Origin: Leptolyngbya sp. PCC 6406
GTDB taxonomy: Bacteria > Cyanobacteriota > Cyanobacteriia > Phormidesmidales > Phormidesmidaceae
Assembly (NCBI RefSeq): GCF_000332095.2
Contig: NZ_KI913949.1
Location: forward strand, 43,421 to 95,443
DNA: 52,023 nt
Reading direction: 5' to 3'
Position numbers and translations under genes: made by a program. Under the pieces are notes generated by a model that was not told where the DNA came from, made no database searches, and worked only from the letters and a program-made list of their open reading frames with translations. Of the stretch, positions 41,945 through 50,018 are shown piece by piece (the first letter of the stretch is position 1; each line of letters begins with the position of its first letter).

Positions 41945-42262
41945 TCAGACAGGGAGATGAAATAGTGAACGAGTAAATCTTAAAACCTGCTCTTTCTTTT
42001 CTTCGGGAAATGAGGCAATCATAGCAACAATTCGATCTTTTAATGGCACCCAAGATTGAGTTTCTGCCCGCCAAACGACAATGAATTGGCTAGTAGAAAA
42101 GGACGTTAATACTAAGGTTTCTCCGTAGGCATTGGCAAACTCAACTTCATAGGCTGTATCTGTATACTTTTCTACAATGGAACCGCGATCGCCTGCTTTG
42201 AGCTTGTGCTCAGGTACATCTACAGTTAGCTCAACAACATCAAATAAGTCAGGTTTAGTCAT
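41945..42262 (-). CDS. DUF4926 domain protein
   Basis: From the ATG at 42262 (MTKPDLFDVVELTV) it has 105 residues; the first ~60 form a small SH3-like DUF4926 barrel (KLKAGDRGSIVEKYTDTAYEVEFANAYGETL), followed by FIVVWRAETQSWV and a helical tail that resembles the C-terminal segment seen in antitoxin-type proteins. DUF4926 genes often sit beside small unknown genes in cyanobacterial toxin-antitoxin-like clusters. Function unknown. It is 30 bp upstream of the MNT gene and may form an operon with it. Confidence 0.75.
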   Translation of the reverse strand: MTKPDLFDVVELTVDVPEHKLKAGDRGSIVEKYTDTAYEVEFANAYGETLVLTSFSTSQFIVVWRAETQSWVPLKDRIVAMIASFPEEKKEQVLRFTRSLFHLPV

Positions 42263-42312
42263 TTTTGCCTCGGAATATATCACGCAAGATTATTCCTTTT
42301 TAATTTGATTCG

Positions 42313-42387
42313 TCAGCCCTGCTTTTGTAAAGCGGCCAGCACTTCCTGGCTTTTGTCGATGACCACTGACCCATCCGATTTCCCTAT
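42313..42387 (-). pseudogene. Truncated hicA remnant
   Basis: Directly after hicB, overlapping its stop by two bases, a frame reads GKSDGSVVIDKSQEVLAAL, then QKQG and a TGA. EVLAALQK.G is the conserved start of HicA RNA-interferase toxins, where KAGF...GSH should follow. The start codon is ATA and about 50 residues including the catalytic histidine are missing, so the toxin is dead. Confidence 0.5.
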
Positions 42388-42608
42388 GCAGCCGTAAACG
42401 TAAGACTGGTTAAGCCCAACACCATTTCATCGTGCTCAAGTTTGTCAGCTATCACACGCAAAGCCAGTGCTTGGACATGGGCGATCGCCTGTGGCTGGGT
42501 GTCGCTATAAACTAGGACACCGGGAATTTCTAAAACTTCAGCGATCCAGCGCCCATCCTCTTCCTGTTCCGTTTCAACCGTGAATTGATTCGATAGTTGA
42601 TTTTCCAT
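42384..42608 (-). CDS. hicB: HicB-like antitoxin
   Basis: A 74-residue protein with the partial RNase H-like HicB fold: FTVETEQEEDGRWIAEVLEIPGV, YSDTQPQAIAHVQALALRVI. HicB proteins neutralise HicA, an mRNA-cleaving toxin, and repress their operon. The DNA-binding tail of longer HicB proteins is absent. Its partner downstream is only a remnant (42313-42387), so this is a solitary antitoxin, possibly able to counter HicA toxins made elsewhere. Confidence 0.8.
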   Translation of the reverse strand: MENQLSNQFTVETEQEEDGRWIAEVLEIPGVLVYSDTQPQAIAHVQALALRVIADKLEHDEMVLGLTSLTFTAA

Positions 42609-42668
42609 CAGTATTCAAATAAGGCTTTGCTCTTTTTGGGAAAGTTTTTTCGGGAATTCTAACATTTT

Positions 42669-42917
42669 TTACTCAAGATCAGTTCCATATTTTACCCAGT
42701 CTGTCGCACTAATAAATTCTTCTGCTTCATAATCTTTTGGGCTACCAAACTGTTCTCGAATTTCTGCCATCTCTTGCTCACTGACTCGCGGGATTAATGC
42801 ACGGCATAAAGCAAGGCGCTCTTCTCTCAAGATCTCGCGCACTGCTTCTCGAATCGTTTCACCGATTGCTTCACGAATACTTTGCTGAATGATAGCTTTC
42901 AATTCTTGAGTTTCCAT
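42669..42917 (-). CDS. Small hypothetical protein, possible antitoxin
   Basis: An 82-residue, strongly helical acidic protein: QELKAIIQQSIREAIGETIR, EAVREILREERLALCRALIP, then VSEQEMAEIREQFGSPKDYE. It resembles no family I can name. AT-rich, placed 60 bp upstream of hicB on the same strand, within a group of antitoxin-like genes; a role as antitoxin or fragment thereof is a guess from context. Between 42918 and 43052 nothing is seen. Confidence 0.6.
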   Translation of the reverse strand: METQELKAIIQQSIREAIGETIREAVREILREERLALCRALIPRVSEQEMAEIREQFGSPKDYEAEEFISATDWVKYGTDLE

Positions 42918-43052
42918 TGTGATACCTTATCGGATCAAGGACTCGGTAATCTTACGAAGATGCTAACACTAAGGCCAACCTGAATATCAGAGACGTTGTA
43001 AATGATGTCTGAAGAATCCGAAAGCTAGGCACAGACCATCTGACCGCTTTTC

Positions 43053-43288
43053 CTAGTACTGGGCATGGGCAGCGTAAATCCTCTGGCCGTTCTATCGTGG
43101 CACACTTCGGCCCCTCACCCTAGCCCTCTCCCACGGGGAGAGGGGACCGGAAAATATTGGGCTGGTGGAGCATAAGTTTGATTTTCAGGGTTTCGTAGGG
43201 GGCATAACGCTAAGGCGCGGCTTCGCCCACGCGAAGCAATGCACCGCCTAGGGGAAATGGTCACAGGATTTGCGCCGCAGAGTACTAG
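43053..43288. mobile_element. CTAGTAC-family miniature element, copy F (236 bp, long form)
   Basis: Near-identical to copy E, bounded by CTAGTAC and GTACTAG. Its terminal CTAG provides the TAG stop of the adjacent restriction-modification gene (43285-43287), so it inserted into that gene's 3' end. Confidence 0.8.
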
Positions 43289-44714
43289 TCTGTGGGTAGG
43301 CCGAGGTCGGGTAAGGCGTTGACGATTTTGACGGTCTCTAGGCTGACGGTGATGACCTTTTTGATCAGTCGAACGATGTATTCTTCATCGTCGAGGCGGT
43401 TGGGGTCGTTGGTGATGCCGCTGCGTTTGTCGGTTTTGATGCGGTATTGGTCGATCACCCAATCGAGGGCGGAGCGGTTGCCGAGGCGGTACTCAAAGGC
43501 TTCTGGGGGAATGCCTGTGAGGGTGAGAAAGTCGTTGTATTTGAGTTGGGTTTTGTCTTTGCTGAGGCGCATTTTCTCTACGCGCCAATCAATGGGCAGG
43601 TCTTTATTTTCTAGGTGTTTGAGGGGATATTCTGGCTGATCTTCGTAGTGGACGTGGATTTCGGCTAGGCGTTGGCCTGCGATCGCAAAGGGGCGAAATG
43701 CGGGGGCGTAGGGAATGCGGGGGAGTTCGCGTTTGAGGTTGGCGGCGTAGCGGGTGCGGTAGTGGGGATGGTGGAGAACGGCGTAGGTGTAGTAAAAGAT
43801 GTCCCATTTGGTAATGGTGGAATCTTCGTAGTGGGTTTGAAATTGTTCTAAAACCCAATCGGTAATATTTTCTCTACGGTTCGTGCCGTCTTTATCGTAA
43901 GTGTAGAAGGGAAAACACTGAGAACCACCTTGCGTGAGCAAATTGGGTATGCAGTGAATCATCAAAGAATACATAGAAATTTCTGATCCAATTTTCAACC
44001 ATATAGCTCTATTCTCAACTTCCGACTCTAAAGTAGGGAAGAAAAATCTTTGAAGTGTTGGTGCATCAATTAAGACATAATCAAAATAAAGATATTTTTT
44101 TGAAAAGGGTCTCCATTGAGAAACTCGAATTTGTGTTTCATCAAAATCAACTAGTTTCTCACGCTTGAACTTATCTATTAATAGAGAAGACCATTTTATT
44201 CTTTTGCTGTCATTCGTGACAAACTTGAGTATCTCCCCTGGCTTTCGAGCATTTCTCCATCTAGCAATTTCAGTATTATATGTTTCACAAAAAAGACTGA
44301 CATTTGTTTTTAAACTCTCATGGCTATATGAATATAGCCAATCATCTCTATTTGTCGAAACACCCAAAGCATATTGATCAAAAACAACATCTTCTAAACT
44401 CTCAAAATCTAGCTTTGAGCTTTTAGTTCTTTGGGAGGCTAGAGCAATGTATTCGTCGTATTCTGGCTTCAGTTCGCGACCAAGCCAAATATAGTTCTTG
44501 GTAGGCTTGATGATTTCCCAATCAAGCTCTGAATAAACTCTAGAGCTTTCTAAGAAATGGTATTTATTTTCTTTGCGCCAAAATTCATTAACATTTTTAT
44601 AAAAAATATCAATCCCCTGCTGATTTTCTTTCTTGATCAGAATACTTATTGATACACCAACTTGTATGCCAAAGACATTATGTGTTGTTCCCGAAAGCTT
44701 GGGATTTTTTCTAA
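43285..44714 (-). pseudogene. 3' part of a type ISP/IIG-like restriction-modification gene, split by an IS
   Basis: Reading resumes right after the insertion: RKNPKLSGTTHNVFGIQVGV, continuing through EFWRKENKYHFLE and WLGRELKPEYDEY to LPDLGLPTD and a stop. This is the target-recognition and C-terminal specificity region (VTNDSKRIKW, FFYDYVLIDAPT-type, IPYAPAFRPFAIAG, TLTGIPPEAFEYRLGNRSAL, DWVIDQYRIKTDKRSGI), typical of type ISP enzymes. About 475 residues. Base composition changes inside it: AT-rich before about 43860 (in the gene's upstream direction) and GC-rich after, suggesting a swapped recognition domain. The stop codon comes from the miniature element at 43053-43288. Confidence 0.8.
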
Positions 44715-45625
44715 GAGGGTGTCTGAAAAGCTGGAATGTAGGTATGAATTAGCACGTTAGTCGCCTTAACATGACTCGAATATTGGCCACATAAATCCAT
44801 GCCTCAGCGGTCTCTGGTAGGCGCTCATAGTCTTTACTCAAGCGGCGGCAAAAAGTAAACCAGCCAAATGTGCGCTCCACCACCCACCGCTTGGGTAACA
44901 GCACAAATCCCTGCGCACAGTCGGGGCGCTTGATCACCTCAATCACCCATCGAAAGCGGTCCATGATCTCTTTCATGAAATCGTTACCGCTATATCCCCC
45001 ATCAACCCAAATGACACACAGGCGAGTGAACCACTGACTAACCTGATGCATTTTTTCTAGCACCTTTCGTGCGCCATCCCGCTCAGGGAGACTCGCTGCG
45101 GTAACCACAACCATCAGCACTAAACCCATTGTGTCGACCACCACGTTTCGCTTCCGACCTTTGACCTTTTTGTTTGCATCGAAGCCGACCGACTCCGAAA
45201 TGTAGACATCGCTGTTCACCGACTGACTATCCATCACCGCTGCACTGGGAGACGCTTCGCGCCCCTCCGTTAACCGCACCAACTCCCGCAATCGGTGATT
45301 GATGTGTTCCCACACCCCATCATTGCGCCATTGGCGAAAATAATGGTAGACCGTTTTGGCCTTCGGGAAATCATGGGGTAAGCACCGCCACTTGGTGCTA
45401 TTGTCCAGAACGTACAGAATCGCATTGACCACTTCTCGCATATCCGTGCTCCGAGGTCGTCCACCAGGCTTCGCCGGAGGAATCAAGAGAGAGAGAATAT
45501 CCCATTGTTCATCAGTCAAATCGGTGGGGTAGGATAATCGCATTGCCCTCAAAAACCCTATCAAGTGTACTTACTGACTGATAGAGTAGCGTTTTTGAGG
45601 GCCTTTCTACTTCTCAGACACCCTC
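44715..45625 (-). mobile_element. IS5-family insertion sequence (IS1031-like), 911 bp
   Basis: Ends GAGGGTGTCTGAAAAG (44715-44730) and, reversed, GAGGGTGTCTGAGAAG (45610-45625) differ at one base. TAA is duplicated on both sides (44712-44714 and 45626-45628), fitting the 3-bp TNA target of IS1031-type elements. It carries one complete transposase. Deleting it with one TAA restores an open restriction-modification gene exactly. Confidence 0.92.
44749..45540 (-). CDS. IS5-family transposase
   Basis: From the ATG at 45540 the enzyme has 263 residues. DUF4096-type N-terminus (SYPTDLTDEQWDILSLLIPP, GGRPRSTDMREVVNAILYVL), and a DDE domain with VMDSQSV (first Asp, about 108), WVDGGYSG (second Asp, about 178) and RWVVERTFGWF (Glu, about 220). 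It cuts and pastes the element bounded by 44715-45625. No frameshift or stop, so it is probably active. Confidence 0.92.
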   Translation of the reverse strand, partial: RLSYPTDLTDEQWDILSLLIPPAKPGGRPRSTDMREVVNAILYVLDNSTKWRCLPHDFPKAKTVYHYFRQWRNDGVWEHINHRLRELVRLTEGREASPSAAVMDSQSVNSDVYISESVGFDANKKVKGRKRNVVVDTMGLVLMVVVTAASLPERDGARKVLEKMHQVSQWFTRLCVIWVDGGYSGNDFMKEIMDRFRWVIEVIKRPDCAQGFVLLPKRWVVERTFGWFTFCRRLSKDYERLPETAEAWIYVANIRVMLRRLTC

Positions 45626-47291
45626 TAACGTTGCCGCCCAAATCCAAACAATATATTTTGCTAAAGTCTCGCTCAAGATTTTTTCTCATTCCGCCAAAAG
45701 TGTCTTGATCTAGAAAAGAGTTGTTTGAAACGAAGCATACAATACCTTCCTTCCCAATCCTGTCAGTTGCCCATCGAAATGCCTTTATGTAGGGATCAAA
45801 TAGAAGTTTTCTTGTTGTGCGACCTACTGATGCACAATCTGATATGTAAGTCTTTTTGATCCTGTCATCTAAGGCATCGTGCTTTCGGTTTTTATTCAGA
45901 TCCATCTCATTTTGTTGATTTGCATTGTATGGAGGATTCCCAATGATTACAAATATACTTTTCTGCTTTTGCTGCTCAACTCTTTGAGTATTGGCAGCAT
46001 TAAAAAGTGACAATTGCTGGCCCTCTGTCAATTCAAAAGTATCAACCATACAAATTGAATCGAAGGATTCATACCTTCCAGTTTGTTCAAAGTATTCATG
46101 CTCAATATTCATTGAGGCAATGTAATAGGGCAGCAACATCACTTCATTACAGTGCAATTCATGTTGATATTTATGGGGTAATGCCGACTTCTGAATTTCT
46201 GCAATCTCTCGCATAATGCGAATAATGAAATTCCCCGTCCCCACAAACGGATCGAGAATATGCACCCCCTTATCTACCAGCGACTTGCCAAATTCCCGCT
46301 GTAAGATATCCTCAACACTTTTCACCATGAAATTCACAATCGGCTGCGGCGTGTAGACAATGCCGTGGGTATCCGCCACCTTGATCGAAAAGCCCTGAAA
46401 AAAGCGCTCGTAAATCGTGTTTAAGAAATCCTGCTTTTGAGAAAAGTCATCAATCGTGGCGGCAGTTTCCTCAATCGCGCCATAAAACCGATCCAAACTG
46501 CTCAGAAAGTGAGCCCGACTAAATGACTTTGACGTAAGCGCATTGATCACCTTCTCAATTTCCACCGCAATGATGTTGCGTTGGGCAAAGTCGGGATTGT
46601 TAAACACACTGCGAAAAATTCGCTCCGTCAGCAAGTGCTGAATCAGCATTTCCTCCACCGCTTGCTGACTCAAGTTGGGGTTGATCGACTGCCGACACAG
46701 GGTTAAAAACTCCTTAAAGGCATCAATAAACCGCTTGTTCGTCTTTGCCTGGGCCTGAATCAGCTTGAGCAACGCATTGCCATGATCCTGCACCCGTTCC
46801 CCAAATTCCTCAACCGCTCGTTCCCATTGGTCAATGGCCGGGGGGCGATATTCAAAAAACTGCCGGACAATATCCACCAACCGCTGGGGGTCAGTGATGT
46901 CTTCATCCATTACCAAGCGGCCATCCTGGTACAAAATGGCGCGATCGGGCTGTTGAAAGATGATGTTGTCTTTGGGGTAGCCCGTCTTAAATTTCTTCTG
47001 GACTTCCTTCCTTAAGTCGTCCCGGCTATCCTTCGCTTCCCAGTAAGCCCGTGCCAAGTTGTAGCTATCTACCAACGCCCCATCAATGCGTAGGGGCTGT
47101 TGCTTGGGGCGCTTGAACGGCCATTCCGGCACTAGAGTCCAGGAGAACTGCCGACCGCAGGACACCAGTAAGTTCTGAAACGCCGTCTTCACCGCCATCT
47201 CATGCTTCACCCCCAACTGCTCATAGTCCTGGAGGGCGGCGTAATAGGCTTTGATGGGTTTGTGGGTGGGCTTCAGGCTGAGGCTAGGCAT
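45626..47291 (-). pseudogene. 5' part of a type ISP/IIG-like restriction-modification gene, split by an IS
   Basis: From the ATG at 47291 about 555 residues before the insertion at YCLDLGGNV. The N-terminal ~130 residues look like a PD-(D/E)XK nuclease (RIDGALVDSY ... ARAYWEAKDSR, with Asp and ExK). Then a helical domain (about 180-300), and an N6-adenine methyltransferase: TPQPIVNFMVKS, ILDPFVGTGNFIIRIM (motif I), and VIIGNPPYNANQ (motif IV). No helicase, so it is shorter than classical type ISP enzymes; reconstructed length is about 1,030 residues. After the IS joins, 21 unrelated residues and a stop follow. Upstream starts to 47333 are possible. Confidence 0.85.
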
Positions 47292-47472
47292 TGAGCGGGA
47301 CTCAGTAACGTTACAAGAGGGCAAACAGCCCATCGTCGATTTCGTAGCCCAACATTTAGGGATTTTTCAGCGTGATTAAGCGTGTTCCAGGGCGTTGCAG
47401 TAGGGCCACCATCATCCCAGCGGCAATTCAGTTGGTTTTGTCGATTTTAATAGACCTGTTGGGAAATAACGA

Positions 47473-47570
47473 GAAAAATCGCTGAAACCCTTATACAGCC
47501 TGACTTTCAAGGATTTTTTGACAAAATCGCTGAAACGCTTACCAGGCAAGGCTTCCAAGGATTTTCGAGC
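47473..47570. repeat. Imperfect 48-bp tandem repeat
   Basis: Two adjacent units of AAATCGCTGAAAC(C/G)CTTA ... CAAGGATTTT, starting at 47476 and 47524. The gap 47334-47706 contains these and a GATAGCCGTCCCGGCTGTC / AGGCAAGATGCCTGACCC motif (47632-47680), another common cyanobacterial repeat. No gene is seen. Confidence 0.6.
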
Positions 47571-47706
47571 TTATTACACAACAACTCTAATGAATGGCAG
47601 CATTTTAAGGAATAGAGATTAAATAACGTGGGATAGCCGTCCCGGCTGTCCATGGTCAGGCAAGATGCCTGACCCACAAGAATTGCATGTTCAAGGATCC
47701 GGGTTC

Positions 47707-48774
47707 CTAAGGGTGGAGGATGTGCTGGAACCACTGCTCGAAGCGATCGCCGAGGGCGGCCATGGAAAACTCTGTCTCGGCTTGGCGGCGGCAGGCGCGG
47801 CGATCTAGGGCATCAATGTTGCTAAGGGCTGTGACTAAACCAGGAATGCTGTCGGGTTCCACGAGCCAGCCAGTCTGCCCATGGCGGACAATTTCCGCAG
47901 GACCACCACGGCGGTAGGCAATGACGGGTACGCCACAGGCCAGCGCCTCGATCGCGACATTGCCAAAGGCTTCGACCCAGTGGGGTGTCATCACCAGAGC
48001 ACGGCAGGTGCGGAGATGGGCTTGCATTTCCTGGGTGGGAAAGAATCCAAGATAGGTCACAGGGGCATCGGGATATTTAGCTTGCAGCTCATGCCAGTAG
48101 GCTTCGTTCTCCAGCTTGCCCAGGATCTTGAGGGGGGTTTGACTTGCGATCGCAACTGCGATCGCATCCTCCAGACCTTTCTCTGGCGAGATGCGTCCCA
48201 CCCAAGCCAGGTCGGGTCCTGGCGTCTCGCAATAATCGTAGAGCGCCAGATCCAGCCCGCCTCCCAGAGGAAAATAAGACTCCAGGTCAGGAAAGGTCTG
48301 GGCCTGGGTGTGGGTACAGAGCCCCAGGGTACCGGGATGGGTGCGGGCCACCTGGGTAATTACGTGATCCATGGCCTCCGTCAGCGACCCCATGCTGACG
48401 AAGTGGGCAATGGGGGTGGTGAAAAAGGTTGTCAGGTAAAAGGGCAACCAGTCATAGGCCACATGGAGAATCAAGTCGTAGTCTCCCTGGACCTGACGGG
48501 CATAGTCCCACATTGCGGAGAGCACCGACGGCTCCGGCTGGATCACCGCCATCGTGCGGCTGGCCGTGTGGGCCGTAGGCTGCCACTGCCCCGGCAGGGT
48601 AACCAATTGCACGGGCAAGGGCAGTACGGACTGGTCGGGGGCCACCACGGTTATCCGGTGGCCCCGGTCCTGTAGCACCTGCACCAGATTCGTGAGCAAC
48701 AGCTCCACCCCGCCCCCGAGTCCCGAGCTCAGCGGTCCTACCGGGGTGGATATCAACAGCAACCGTAGCCCCAC
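47707..48774 (-). CDS. Glycosyltransferase family 4
   Basis: A 355-residue GT-B enzyme transferring a sugar from a nucleotide donor. N-terminal domain LLLISTPVGPLSSGLGGGVE, with the GGVE acceptor loop; C-terminal donor domain with WVGRISPEKGLEDAI (about 197), LKILGKLENEAYW, and the signature EAFGNVAIEALACGVPVIAY (about 272) ending GGPAEIVRHGQTG. The acceptor is unknown. It begins 24 bp after the stop of the HNH-motif membrane protein on the same strand, so the two are probably one operon. Confidence 0.9.
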   Translation of the reverse strand: MGLRLLLISTPVGPLSSGLGGGVELLLTNLVQVLQDRGHRITVVAPDQSVLPLPVQLVTLPGQWQPTAHTASRTMAVIQPEPSVLSAMWDYARQVQGDYDLILHVAYDWLPFYLTTFFTTPIAHFVSMGSLTEAMDHVITQVARTHPGTLGLCTHTQAQTFPDLESYFPLGGGLDLALYDYCETPGPDLAWVGRISPEKGLEDAIAVAIASQTPLKILGKLENEAYWHELQAKYPDAPVTYLGFFPTQEMQAHLRTCRALVMTPHWVEAFGNVAIEALACGVPVIAYRRGGPAEIVRHGQTGWLVEPDSIPGLVTALSNIDALDRRACRRQAETEFSMAALGDRFEQWFQHILHP

Positions 48775-48798
48775 TCAGTTCCTCCAAATTTTTCAGGA

Positions 48799-49758
48799 CT
48801 AGGTGGCTTCGCCAGCCCACGCCTGAGTTTCCCCGGCCACCAGATCCTGCCACCACTGTTGCACGGTCTGAGCAGAGTCCGCCAGGAGAGTATTGCCCTG
48901 ACACAGAGCCTCAGCATACTGGCGCTGGGGAACTTCTCCCGCGCCCCCCGCCTCCACATGGCGCAGGATTGACTGCACTAGGGGCAGGGCAATGCCCACG
49001 CCAAAGAGGGCGTTGAACCCGGCCACCACCGCTGGAGCCGATAACACCACCACCACCTCTGGAAACAGGGCCATCACGGCAATCAAGAGCAGGAAGAAAA
49101 TCGGGGTGGCAATCCCTGCACTGACGGCGGCTTCGACAATCTTGTCGCGAAAAACCTCGGCGGTGATATCGCCGCGATAAAGATCCAGGGTGTAGGCCAG
49201 GGCAGTAACGACAGCCTGGGTCAGGACGGCGGTGCCCGTTGCCGCCAGCCCCAGTTGGGCCACCGTGGCGGAATTTTTAAGCACCGAGTCAATGGCGTTG
49301 TGGACCCGAATATAGATCTGTTCGCCCCCCGTCATCACCTGGGCACCCCGCTGGTGGTTGTGGAGGCCCAGTTCCCAGAGGATATTGTCGGCTCCGTTGC
49401 CGCCGCCCTGGGAATGGGGATGAATATGGCTGGCTTGCTTATCCGATAGAAAGACCCGGATATCCCATTCCTTAGCTCCCAACTTGGAGGGGCCAGGGAT
49501 CTGGTCGAACAAACCCATAACATCCGCTGAGGAGCGAGGCCCATCCCCCCGACGCACCCCGGCATTTTGTAGCCGTCGGGCCAGGTTGGGCATTTCGGCG
49601 GCGAGAGCTTGGGCAGTACGGGGCAAGTCTTGGAGAGATTGGGTGACTTCCCGACCAGCGGTGCCAACACCCGCAATTGCGCCTTGCCAGTTACCCAGGG
49701 CTTGGCCCATGGACTCTAGCCATTGGGGGCTGGCGGTTTGAGAATTAGAAGCAGGCAT
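48799..49758 (-). CDS. Membrane protein with HNH nuclease-like motif
   Basis: A 319-residue protein. Residues 1-90 are helical and low in complexity. Residues about 110-139 read SHIHPHSQGGGNGADNILWE, LGLHNHQRG, which fits an HNH core: His, P..S.GG.N, ...N, then N/H..RG. The zinc cysteines of many HNH proteins are absent. C-terminal residues about 165-190, 214-237 and 240-262 are hydrophobic (GIATPIFFLLLIAVMALFPE, VVVVLSAPAVVAGFNALFGV), so the protein looks membrane-attached. An HNH nuclease on a membrane protein is unusual outside toxins and DNA-uptake machines. The GT4 gene follows 24 bp downstream. I recognise no named family. Confidence 0.6.
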   Translation of the reverse strand: MPASNSQTASPQWLESMGQALGNWQGAIAGVGTAGREVTQSLQDLPRTAQALAAEMPNLARRLQNAGVRRGDGPRSSADVMGLFDQIPGPSKLGAKEWDIRVFLSDKQASHIHPHSQGGGNGADNILWELGLHNHQRGAQVMTGGEQIYIRVHNAIDSVLKNSATVAQLGLAATGTAVLTQAVVTALAYTLDLYRGDITAEVFRDKIVEAAVSAGIATPIFFLLLIAVMALFPEVVVVLSAPAVVAGFNALFGVGIALPLVQSILRHVEAGGAGEVPQRQYAEALCQGNTLLADSAQTVQQWWQDLVAGETQAWAGEAT

Positions 49759-50018
49759 AAATTGAATAGGGGATAAAGGTTCGGTCAGGGCATCAGCGGG
49801 GGCATGCTGCTGGGCTTTAGATCCAGCGAAATCCCCCCAATTCCCGAACCTTGTCCCTAGTGGAGCGTCAAGCTTAAGGTTATGAGTGCCTTCGAGATTG
49901 GTTTCTGATCATGACACCAATGCTGCCTGGGCTGGCCACGCCGTACCTCCGTCCAGGGAGCAGGCCCGAGGACAGTTGCTGCGTAGGGTGGGGGCAAGGC
50001 TATCCGCACTTGCCCTAG

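Noticed and set aside
47473-47570. Possible CRISPR array (repeated AAATCGCTGAAAC units)
   Set aside because: Only two imperfect units, directly adjacent with no spacers; no cas genes in the window.
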